Below are positions 16,925-25,129 of a DNA stretch of 64,000 nucleotides, piece after piece. Each line of letters begins with the position of its first letter. Position 1 is the first letter of the stretch. Made by a program: the position numbers and the translations under genes. Where the stretch lies: assembly GCA_022826005.1 (NCBI GenBank), contig JAJDVT010000121.1:62001-126000 (forward strand), given 5' to 3'. This DNA comes from Gemmatimonadota bacterium (GTDB lineage: Bacteria; Gemmatimonadota; Gemmatimonadetes; Longimicrobiales; Gaopeijiaceae). Under the pieces are notes generated by a model that saw only the letters and a program-made list of their open reading frames with translations, was not told the DNA's origin and did no database searches.

Positions 16925-16963
16925 TGTAAAGTTAACACGACATTATGTAATGTTGTCATGACA
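16925..16963. promoter_or_regulatory. 39-bp double operator, copy B
   Basis: Half-sites TGTAA (16925), CGACA (16938), TGTAA (16946) and TGACA (16959) occur with spacings 8, 3 and 8. The last half-site overlaps the ATG at 16958 of the second propeller gene. A bound protein would cover the translation start region, or the transcript may be leaderless. Confidence 0.75.
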
Positions 16964-18310
16964 CTGCGATCGCGCGAGAACACAGGGTTCGTGGTCTTGC
17001 CCGTCGTGCTGGCCCTGGCGGTGAGCGCGGGGTGCGACGGGCCGGTGCCGGGTAGGCACGGGACCGCGGGTGAGCGCGGCGTGACCGTGCGGGACTCGGC
17101 CGGGATCGAGATCGTGGAGAACCGTGCGCCCGAGCACCCCGCCGGATCATTCTGGACGATCGATGGCGAGCCCGAGATCGTACTTGGCGGGGGCCGGACG
17201 GGGGCGCCGAACGGGGAGACGGGCACCGCCGCCTCCGACTCCGCTCAGTTGATCTGGCAGGTGCGGGGTCTGGCGCGTCTGGAGGACGGCCGCATTGCGG
17301 TTCTGTCCACGGGGAACCACCAGCTCTTTCTCTTCGAGCCGTCAGGGGAGTTGTCGAGGGCGATCGGAGGGCGGGGCGAGGGGCCGGGCGAGTTCACGCG
17401 CCCGCAGCAGCTGCAGTACCTGCCGCCGGACACGCTGGTGGTGTGGGACTACTGGTTCGCTCCGACAAGCTACTTCGATACCGGTGGCAGGTTGCTGGGC
17501 GAGCGGGCGATGGACCTTCGGCGCATGATGGAAGCGGCCCCCGGAACGAACGCCGAATCGACGCAGTATCCGCTTCCCGACGGTTCGCTGGTCGTCGTGG
17601 CCGGCAATGAGTTTCCGTCCGAAGCTCCGACACGGGGCTTTCTCAGGGGGCCGCCGTCCGAGTTCATCAGGATAGACGACAGCTACTCCGCCAGCTCCCT
17701 CGGTTCGTGGGAGGGGATGGAGATCTGGGTGCCGCGGGACCAGAGCGACATGCCGGGCTTCCCCACCCTGATGGTCGAGTCCCACCTGGCGTCCGGGGGC
17801 GACCCGCCATCGATCTACATCAGCAACGGGGACACCGACGAGATCCACCAGTTCTCCCTCGGCGGCGACCTGATCCGGATCATTCGCCGCACGAACGGAC
17901 CGGTGACGGTCACGGAAGCGGCGCAGGAGGCGTGGCAGTCGGCCCTCGTCGCGTTCTGGAGCCGGCTCGGCGATCTGGAAGAGGAACTCGGAATGTCCGC
18001 GGACCGGTTCTTAGCCGGAATGCCGCTGAGGGACGGGTTCCCGCCGGTGGCCGGCCTGGTGGTGGATGCAGGGGGCTTCCTGTGGGTCCGGGAGTGGTCC
18101 GCGTCGGAGGCGGGGATGCCGGACCAGTGGAGCGTCTTTGGTCCGGAAGGACGCTGGCTGGGTGTGATTCCCGGGTTGCCGGATCTGATGCTCTGTCACC
18201 GGTTCCTGAGTCCCTGCTGGATCGACCGGGAGTTTCTGCTGGCCGTGCGCCGTGACGAGCTGGGGATTGAGAGGGTTGAGGGCTACCGGATCCGCAGGAG
18301 CGAGCCGTAG
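16958..18310 (+). CDS. Six-bladed beta-propeller lipoprotein, second copy
   Basis: The 450-residue product starts at ATG 16958 with a lipoprotein signal (VVLPVVLALAVSAG, then Cys at about 26). It repeats the layout of the preceding gene: VTVRDSAGIEIVENRAPEH, the propeller, and the same C-terminal run ending in ELGIERVEGYRIRRSEP. The two paralogues agree along nearly their whole length, apart from the signal peptide and some loops. Unlike the first copy, it has its own 39-bp operator. It lies 131 bp upstream of the first TonB-dependent receptor, suggesting an envelope uptake or surface-binding role shared with the receptors. Confidence 0.82.
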   Translation: MTLRSRENTGFVVLPVVLALAVSAGCDGPVPGRHGTAGERGVTVRDSAGIEIVENRAPEHPAGSFWTIDGEPEIVLGGGRTGAPNGETGTAASDSAQLIWQVRGLARLEDGRIAVLSTGNHQLFLFEPSGELSRAIGGRGEGPGEFTRPQQLQYLPPDTLVVWDYWFAPTSYFDTGGRLLGERAMDLRRMMEAAPGTNAESTQYPLPDGSLVVVAGNEFPSEAPTRGFLRGPPSEFIRIDDSYSASSLGSWEGMEIWVPRDQSDMPGFPTLMVESHLASGGDPPSIYISNGDTDEIHQFSLGGDLIRIIRRTNGPVTVTEAAQEAWQSALVAFWSRLGDLEEELGMSADRFLAGMPLRDGFPPVAGLVVDAGGFLWVREWSASEAGMPDQWSVFGPEGRWLGVIPGLPDLMLCHRFLSPCWIDREFLLAVRRDELGIERVEGYRIRRSEP

Positions 18311-18340
18311 GCGTTTTTTCCCCGGTTCCCTCCGATGCAT

Positions 18341-18398
18341 TTGACAGACGCCCGTCCGGGTGGGGAACATCTCCCTGTTACCGATAGTACTACTGTAG
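18341..18398 (+). promoter_or_regulatory. Candidate control region of the TonB-receptor cluster
   Basis: TTGACA (18341-18346) could be a -35 element, but no good -10 sits 16-18 bp downstream. Overlapping short palindromes TAGTACTA (18385-18392) and CTACTGTAG (18390-18398) lie 44-57 nt before the receptor start and could bind a regulator. No 39-bp operator copy is present here. Confidence 0.3.
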
Positions 18399-18441
18399 AT
18401 GCCCCCGTCTGGCCGCTTGACCGGTAAAGGAGCGGGAATCG

Positions 18442-21400
18442 ATGCAAGCCACCGCCCTCCGGGCGTTTCTGATCACCGCGACCGCCACAACCGCATTCCT
18501 GTGCGTCCTCGCGGTTCCCGCCTCGGTCCGGGCCCAGGGCGTCTCCAGCGCCGGCCTGCGCGGCCGCGTCCTGGACCCGGCGGGCTCCCCGGTTGAAGGA
18601 GCGCTGATCCGGCTGGAGCACACCGAGACCGGCGCGACCGCCACGGCAATCAGCACATCCGATGGCCGCTACGCCCTGCGCGGCCAGCGCCCCGGCGGCC
18701 CCTACACCGTCACCGTGACGCGCATCGGCTTCGGGGACCACACCCGCGAGGGCATCGAACTGCTGCTCGGCCGCTACGTCAACCTGGACGTCACGCTCCT
18801 CTCCGAGGCCGTCGAGATCGAGGGGATCGAGGTCCGGGCCCGGCAGGACATCGAGTTCGATCCCGGCCGGATCGGAATCTCCACGCTCGTCACGGCCGAG
18901 ATCATCGGGCAGCTGCCCACCGTGACGCGCAACTTCGTCGACTTCGCCGCGCTTTCGCCGCTCGCGCGCGTGTCCGAGGAGGGGGTCTCGGTGGCCGGTA
19001 CCAACTACCGCTTCAACACCCTCAACGTGGACGGCGCGCTCAACCAGGATGTCTTCGGGCTCTCGACCGACAACATCGCGGGAGGGAGGGCGGGCGGGCG
19101 CGTCATCCCGCTCGAAGCGGTCGAGCAGTTCCAGGTGCTCGTCGCTCCCTTTGACGTGCGCCAATCGGGGTTTACCGGCGGCGCCATGAACGCGGTGACC
19201 AGGTCGGGCACCAACGAGTTCGAGACCTCCGCCTTCGGGTTCTACCGCAACGAGGCGCTGGTCGGCCCGCTGGTGATCGGCGATGTCGCCACCGAACCCG
19301 AGCTGTCCACCGCGCACGGCGGGTTCACGGCGGGCGGCCCCATCCTCCGTGACCGCGCACACTTCTTCCTCGCCGGCGAGTGGGAGCGGATTCGCGAGCC
19401 GCCGAACGGGTTTCATGTGGGAGAGTCCGACGAGTTCCGGCTGGCGCTGGTCGCCGACTCGGTGGCGCGCATGCGGTCGCTTCTTACGGGCCTCGGAGCC
19501 GATCCGGGCACCGCGGCGTCGCACACGCTCGAGAACACGCTCGTCAACCTCTTCGCGCGGTTCGACTGGGAGATGGGGGACCGCCACGACGCCATGTTCC
19601 GCTACAGCTTCGCCTCGGCGGACGACGAGGCCGACCCGAACCGCCTCCCCGGCGACCTCTACGAGCTGTCGACGAGCGGCAGCACGATCCGTTCGCGCAG
19701 CCACTCGGCGGTCTTCCAGCTGTTTTCGTCGCTGCCTGGCGGGATTTCGAACGAGTTGGCGCTGAACTTCCAGCACCTCGACGACAGCGAGGCGGCGCGC
19801 ACCGCCCTGCCCCAGGTCGAGGTCACCCTCGACGGCACGATCGACGACCTGCCAGTCCGGCGCGACGTACGGTCGGGCGCCAGTTTTTTCTCCCAGGACA
19901 ACGGACTCCGGCAGCGCGTGATCCAGGTGGCCAACAACCTGAGCAACGATCTGGGGCGGCACTCGCTCCTGTTTGGCGCGTCCGCCACCTGGTTCGGATT
20001 CGACCGCCAGTTCCTTCCCGGCGCGTTCGGCAGCTACCAGTTCGAGAGCCTGGAGGAGCTGGAGCAGAACGATCCGGACCGCTACGAGATCACGATCCCG
20101 CTGACGGAGGACGGCTCGAATCCCACCTTCGAGGTTCAGGAAGTCTCCCTCTACATTCAGGACGAATTTGCGGCCAGCGAGCGCTTCACCCTGCGCGCCG
20201 GGGCCCGGATGGACCTCCCGACCTTCCGCGGGCGTCCGGCCGCCAACCCGGAACTGGAATCGGCGCTGGGGATCGACACCTCCCGGCTTCCCGCCGGGAA
20301 CTCAACGCTGTCGCTCAGGGCGGGACTCAACTGGCGCCCCCTCGACGGCACGCAGATCCGGGCCGGTTCCGGGGTGTTCACCGGCCGTCCGGCCTTCGCC
20401 TGGCTCGCGAACGCCTTCCAGAACAATGGAGTCGCCGCGCGGACCGTGGTGTGCAGGGGCGGCTCGGCACCCGCCCTGGACCCCACCGGCCCAACCCCTA
20501 CGGAATGCTCCGGCCCACCCCGGCCGCCGCAGTCGTCGACGGTCATCAACTACTTCGATCCCGATTTCGCCTTTCCGCAGGACTTGCGGACGATGCTCGC
20601 GCTGGACCAGCGGCTGCCCGGGGGTCTGGTCCTCTCGGGGAGTCTCATCTACAACAAGGCCCTCAAGCAGGTCTTCATCGAGAACATCAACCTCCTGGCG
20701 AACCGGATCGTGGGCGAGACGGAAGCCGGGTATTCGCTCGGCTTCGGCCTCGCGCACCGCCAGGTGTTCGGGAACCCCACCCAAGGACACTTCCGGGGCA
20801 ACGAGGTGCTCTGGGAGGGCGGGAGGCGGACCGAGGAGTTCGGTCCGGTGCTCAAGGTCACAAACAAGGGTGACAACTTCACCTACGCCGCCACCTTCGA
20901 ACTGAGGAAGGACTTCGGCGAGACGTTCGGGCTGCGGTTGGGCTACTCGCTGACCCGGTCGGCCGACCTGCAGAACCTCACTTCGATCGACATCACGTCG
21001 AACTTCGCCTCCACTCCCGTCAATGTGCACCCCAACCTGCCGGTGCGGCAGTCGTCGCGCTTCGACCGGCCGGAGAAGTGGGTGGCCAGTGCGCACGCCC
21101 GCATCCTGCCCCGGTTCGGGGGGACGGAGATCAGCCTCCTTTACGTTGGGCAGTCGGGTGTGCCGTACTCGTACGTGTACAAGGGCGACGTAAACGGGGA
21201 CGACTTCCCGGGCCCGAGGACCGCGAGCCTTCCCAACGACCTGATCTACATCACCGACGAGGTCACCGGCTTCCCCGGAGTCCCCGGACACCCGGAGGGC
21301 GAGATTCTGTGGTACAGCCTCTACGACCAGGAAGAGTGTCTCCAGAGGCAGACGATCCGGATCCTGGCTCGGAATACCTGTCGTACGCCCTGGTCGAACC

Positions 21401-21729
21401 AGATCGATCTCCGGGTTGCGCAGACGGTCGAGGCCCGCGGGTTGTCCGTGGACCTCTCCCTGGACCTGCTCAACGTACTCAACCTGCTGCACTCACGCTG
21501 GGGGATCGTGCATGTCGTGAATCCGGTGGTGCAGATCTTCGAGGTGAGGCGGTTCCCGGAGCCCGGTTCGGGGCTTGTCTCGATACCCAGGCTGCAATCC
21601 CGCTACATCGGCGGCCTGCAGCGCGACCGGGTCACCGGCGCGGTCGAGGCGGCACTGCCCTACGTGCCGGAGGTGCCGACATCGCAGTGGCGGACCCAGT
21701 TCGGTGTTCGATTGCGGATGGAAAGGTAG
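18442..21729 (+). CDS. TonB-dependent outer-membrane receptor, copy 1 (Oar/SusC-like)
   Basis: The 1095-residue protein is preceded by AAAGGAG. It has a signal peptide (about 1-31) and a carboxypeptidase-regulatory-like domain (about 35-120; LRGRVLDPAGSPVEGALIRL). A plug domain follows (about 130-260; LPTVTRNFVDFAALSPLARV, FNTLNVDGALNQD), then a long beta-barrel. A loop carries DVNGDDFPGPR (about 914-924), resembling a calcium site, and paired cysteines occur in two other loops. Such receptors import large substrates using TonB energy. No SusD partner is present; the two propeller lipoproteins just upstream may serve instead. The barrel ends in Arg rather than the usual aromatic residue. Confidence 0.88.
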   Translation: MQATALRAFLITATATTAFLCVLAVPASVRAQGVSSAGLRGRVLDPAGSPVEGALIRLEHTETGATATAISTSDGRYALRGQRPGGPYTVTVTRIGFGDHTREGIELLLGRYVNLDVTLLSEAVEIEGIEVRARQDIEFDPGRIGISTLVTAEIIGQLPTVTRNFVDFAALSPLARVSEEGVSVAGTNYRFNTLNVDGALNQDVFGLSTDNIAGGRAGGRVIPLEAVEQFQVLVAPFDVRQSGFTGGAMNAVTRSGTNEFETSAFGFYRNEALVGPLVIGDVATEPELSTAHGGFTAGGPILRDRAHFFLAGEWERIREPPNGFHVGESDEFRLALVADSVARMRSLLTGLGADPGTAASHTLENTLVNLFARFDWEMGDRHDAMFRYSFASADDEADPNRLPGDLYELSTSGSTIRSRSHSAVFQLFSSLPGGISNELALNFQHLDDSEAARTALPQVEVTLDGTIDDLPVRRDVRSGASFFSQDNGLRQRVIQVANNLSNDLGRHSLLFGASATWFGFDRQFLPGAFGSYQFESLEELEQNDPDRYEITIPLTEDGSNPTFEVQEVSLYIQDEFAASERFTLRAGARMDLPTFRGRPAANPELESALGIDTSRLPAGNSTLSLRAGLNWRPLDGTQIRAGSGVFTGRPAFAWLANAFQNNGVAARTVVCRGGSAPALDPTGPTPTECSGPPRPPQSSTVINYFDPDFAFPQDLRTMLALDQRLPGGLVLSGSLIYNKALKQVFIENINLLANRIVGETEAGYSLGFGLAHRQVFGNPTQGHFRGNEVLWEGGRRTEEFGPVLKVTNKGDNFTYAATFELRKDFGETFGLRLGYSLTRSADLQNLTSIDITSNFASTPVNVHPNLPVRQSSRFDRPEKWVASAHARILPRFGGTEISLLYVGQSGVPYSYVYKGDVNGDDFPGPRTASLPNDLIYITDEVTGFPGVPGHPEGEILWYSLYDQEECLQRQTIRILARNTCRTPWSNQIDLRVAQTVEARGLSVDLSLDLLNVLNLLHSRWGIVHVVNPVVQIFEVRRFPEPGSGLVSIPRLQSRYIGGLQRDRVTGAVEAALPYVPEVPTSQWRTQFGVRLRMER

Positions 21730-21779
21730 CGGGTCGATGACACCCGCCTGGATAACCCACCAAGCAACAAGGAGCGAGT

Positions 21780-24700
21780 ATGATTCCCATTTCACGTTCG
21801 AAAACCCCGCTGGACATCGTTTCAAGAAGACTGCGCGCCCTCGTGACCGCCCTGGCGGCGACCCTCGCAAGCACCGTCCCGATCGCCGCCCAGGGAGTCT
21901 CCACCGCCGGGTTGCGCGGACGCGTCCTCGACCGGGAGGGCGCCCCTGTCGAGGGCGCGCTGGTCACCCTGGAGCACACCGAAACCGGCGCGACCAACAC
22001 GGCCATCACCACGGCCGACGGGCGCTACACCCTGCGCAGTCTGCGCCCCGGCGGCCCCTACACCCTGACCATCACGCGCATCGGCTTCGGAGAGCAGACA
22101 CGCGAAGAACTCGAACTGCTCCTCGGCCGCTTCATCAACCTTGACGTCACGCTCCTCCCGGAGGCGGTAGAGATCGAGGGCATCCAGGTCGAGGCGCAGC
22201 GCGATGTCGAGTTCGACCCGGGGCGGATCGGCATCTCCACGCTGGTCACCGCCGAGATCATCCAGGAGCTCCCCACGGTGACGCGCAACTTCGTCGACTT
22301 CGCGGCTCTCTCCCCGCTCACGCGCGTCTCCGAGGAGGGGGTGTCGATCGCCGGCGCCAACTACCGCTTCAACACGCTCAACGTGGACGGCGCGCTCAAC
22401 CAGGACGTCTTCGGGCTTTCGACGGAGAACGTGGCCGGGGGGCGCGCGGGCGGACGCGTCATTCCGCTCGACGCGGTCGAGCAGTTCCAGGTCCTCGTCG
22501 CGCCCTTCGACGTGCGGCAATCGGGATTCACCGGCGGAGCGATGAACGCGGTGACCAGGTCGGGGACGAACGAGTTCGAGACCTCCGCCTTCGGCTTCTA
22601 CCGCAGCGACGCGCTCGTGGGCGAGCTGGTGATCGACGACGTCGCCACCCGGCCCGAGCTCTCCACCGCGCACGGAGGCTTCACGATGGGCGGGCCGATC
22701 CTCCGCGACCGCGCGCACTTCTTCCTGGCCGGCGAGTGGGAACGGATCCAGGAACCCCCGAACGGGTTCCATGTTGGCCAGGCCGACGAGTTCCGGCTGT
22801 CCCTCGTCCCCGATTCGGTCGCTCGCATGCAGTCCCTGCTCCAGGGTTTCGGCACCGACCCGGGCACCGCCGCGTCGCTCACCCTGGAGAACACGATCGC
22901 CAACCTCTTCGCTCGCTTCGACTGGGAGATGGGGGAACGCCACGACGCGATGCTGCGCTACAGCTTCGCCTCCGCGGACGACGATCCGGACCCGAACCGC
23001 CTGCCCGGCGACCTCTACGAGCTCTCCTCGAGCGGCAGCGACATCCGCTCGCGCAGCCACTCGGGCGTCTTCCAGCTCTTCTCCACCTTCTCCGGCGGAC
23101 TGTCCAACGAGTTTGCGGCCAACGTCCAGCACCTCGACGACACCCAGACGGCGAGGTCGGCGTTTCCGCAGGTGGAGGTCACGTTGCAGGGAGATGTCGG
23201 CGACTTCCTCGTGCGGCGCGATGTCCGCTCCGGGGCCGGCTACTTCTCGCAGGACAATGGTCTGAAGCAGCTCATCGTCCAGCTGGCGAACAACCTCAGC
23301 TACGATGTGGGGCGGCACTCGCTCCTGTTCGGCGCGTCGGGTACCTGGTTCGACTTCGACCGCCGGTACGTTCCAGGCGGACTCGGCAGCTACGACTTCG
23401 AGACCATGGGGCACCTCGCCCGGAACCGGCCGGACCGCTACGAGATCACCATCCCCCTGACAGGGGACGGCTCGAACCCGAGGTTCGGCGTGAGCGAGTA
23501 CTCGCTGTACGCGCAGGACGAATGGACGGCCGACGAGCGCTTCACCCTCCGGGGAGGAGTCCGCTTCGACATGCCGGTCTTCCATGGCCGGCCGTCCCGG
23601 AACGACGGACTGGACTCCGAGTTGGGGATCGACACCTCGGAGCTCCCCGGCCGGAACTTCACGGTCTCGCTTCGCGCGGGGTTCAACTGGCGGCCCTTCG
23701 AGGGCTCGCAGCTGCGGGCCGGCGCAGGGGTGTTCACGGGCCGTCCGGCCTATGCCTGGCTCGCCAACGCGTTCCAGAACAACGGTGAAGCGGTGCGCAC
23801 GCTGGTCTGCCGGGGCGACGAGGCGCCTGCCTTCGATCCAGGCCGACCCGCGCCCACGCTATGCGCCGGGGGGCCGGACGCCGGCGACTCGCGGCCGGTC
23901 ATCAACTACTTCGACCGGGATTTCCGCTTCCCGCAGGACCTGCGCACGATGATCGCACTGGACCAGCGGCTGCCGGGCGGGGTCGTGCTGTCCGGAAGCC
24001 TGATGTACAACCTCGTCCTGAATCAGATCTTCATTCAGAACGACAACATCATCGCCGAGGACAGCGAGGGCGGAGCGCTGGAGGGATTCACCGACGGCTT
24101 CGGCTTCGGCGTCCGCTCGGTCTTCGGGACTGCGACGGCGGGCGCCCTCGGACGGGGGCAGGAGCAGCTCTGGGAGGGCAGCCGGCGTTCGGACCGGTTC
24201 GGTCCGGTCCTGCGGATCACCAACCGTGACGACAACCTTACCTACGCCGCCACCCTCGAACTGCGGAAGGATTTCGGCGAGACGCTGGGGTTCAGGGCGG
24301 GCTATTCGGTCACCCGTTCCGCGGACATCCAGAACCTCACCTCCATCGACGTGACCTCGAACTACGCGTCAACGCCGGTGAACCTCCACCCCAACCGCCC
24401 CCTCCGCCAGCGCTCGCAGTTCGACCGGCCCCACAAGGTGGTCGCAAGCGCGCACGCCCGGATCCTGCCCCGCTTCGGGGGCACGGAGATCAGCCTCTTG
24501 TACGTGGGGCAGTCGGGCGTGCCGTACTCCTACGTGTACAAGGGAGATGTCAATGGAGACGGTTTTCCCGGACCGCGTGCGGCCAGCCTTTCGAACGACC
24601 TGCTCTACGTCCCGGATGTTCCCAGCCAGTTCGCGGGCGGCTTTGCCAGCCGCGCGATGTGGGAGAGTCTGTACCAGCTGGAGGAATGCCTTCAGGAACA

Positions 24701-25082
24701 CAGGAACCGGGTCCTGACGCGCAACACCTGCGATGCGCCGTGGACGAACCAGATCGACGTCCGGGTTGCGCAGACTGTCGAGGCCATGGGGCTGTCTGCC
24801 GAAATCAGGGTGGATCTGCTCAACGTCCTGAACCTGCTGGACCCGTCGCAGGGCATTGTGTACGTCGTCAACCCGATGGTTCAGGCGTTCGAGGTCCGGA
24901 GGTTCGCCATTCCCGGGGCGATTCCCCCGGATCCCTCCAACGTCTTGCTGGCCCACTACATCGGTGCGACGAAGAGGAGCCGCGAGACCGGCAGGCTGCG
25001 GGCGGCGCTGCCCTACGTGCCCGAGGTGCCGACCTCGCAGTGGCGGGCGCAGTTCGGCGTTCGGTTGCGGATGGCAAGGTAG
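21780..25082 (+). CDS. TonB-dependent outer-membrane receptor, copy 2
   Basis: This 1100-residue paralogue of copy 1 starts at ATG 21780 behind AAGGAGCGAGT. The signal peptide ends near ASTVPIAAQ. The CarboxypepD-like domain (LRGRVLDREGAPVEGALVTL), plug (ELPTVTRNFVDFAALSPL) and barrel follow the same order. Variation is concentrated in outer loops, while the plug and the DVNGDGFPGPRAAS loop are nearly unchanged. It is 50 nt downstream of copy 1, consistent with one transcript. It probably transports a related but different ligand. Confidence 0.88.
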   Translation: MIPISRSKTPLDIVSRRLRALVTALAATLASTVPIAAQGVSTAGLRGRVLDREGAPVEGALVTLEHTETGATNTAITTADGRYTLRSLRPGGPYTLTITRIGFGEQTREELELLLGRFINLDVTLLPEAVEIEGIQVEAQRDVEFDPGRIGISTLVTAEIIQELPTVTRNFVDFAALSPLTRVSEEGVSIAGANYRFNTLNVDGALNQDVFGLSTENVAGGRAGGRVIPLDAVEQFQVLVAPFDVRQSGFTGGAMNAVTRSGTNEFETSAFGFYRSDALVGELVIDDVATRPELSTAHGGFTMGGPILRDRAHFFLAGEWERIQEPPNGFHVGQADEFRLSLVPDSVARMQSLLQGFGTDPGTAASLTLENTIANLFARFDWEMGERHDAMLRYSFASADDDPDPNRLPGDLYELSSSGSDIRSRSHSGVFQLFSTFSGGLSNEFAANVQHLDDTQTARSAFPQVEVTLQGDVGDFLVRRDVRSGAGYFSQDNGLKQLIVQLANNLSYDVGRHSLLFGASGTWFDFDRRYVPGGLGSYDFETMGHLARNRPDRYEITIPLTGDGSNPRFGVSEYSLYAQDEWTADERFTLRGGVRFDMPVFHGRPSRNDGLDSELGIDTSELPGRNFTVSLRAGFNWRPFEGSQLRAGAGVFTGRPAYAWLANAFQNNGEAVRTLVCRGDEAPAFDPGRPAPTLCAGGPDAGDSRPVINYFDRDFRFPQDLRTMIALDQRLPGGVVLSGSLMYNLVLNQIFIQNDNIIAEDSEGGALEGFTDGFGFGVRSVFGTATAGALGRGQEQLWEGSRRSDRFGPVLRITNRDDNLTYAATLELRKDFGETLGFRAGYSVTRSADIQNLTSIDVTSNYASTPVNLHPNRPLRQRSQFDRPHKVVASAHARILPRFGGTEISLLYVGQSGVPYSYVYKGDVNGDGFPGPRAASLSNDLLYVPDVPSQFAGGFASRAMWESLYQLEECLQEHRNRVLTRNTCDAPWTNQIDVRVAQTVEAMGLSAEIRVDLLNVLNLLDPSQGIVYVVNPMVQAFEVRRFAIPGAIPPDPSNVLLAHYIGATKRSRETGRLRAALPYVPEVPTSQWRAQFGVRLRMAR

Positions 25083-25129
25083 CGGGCTGATGACACCCGT
25101 CCGGAGAACCCGCCAGCCAAGGAGCGAGT

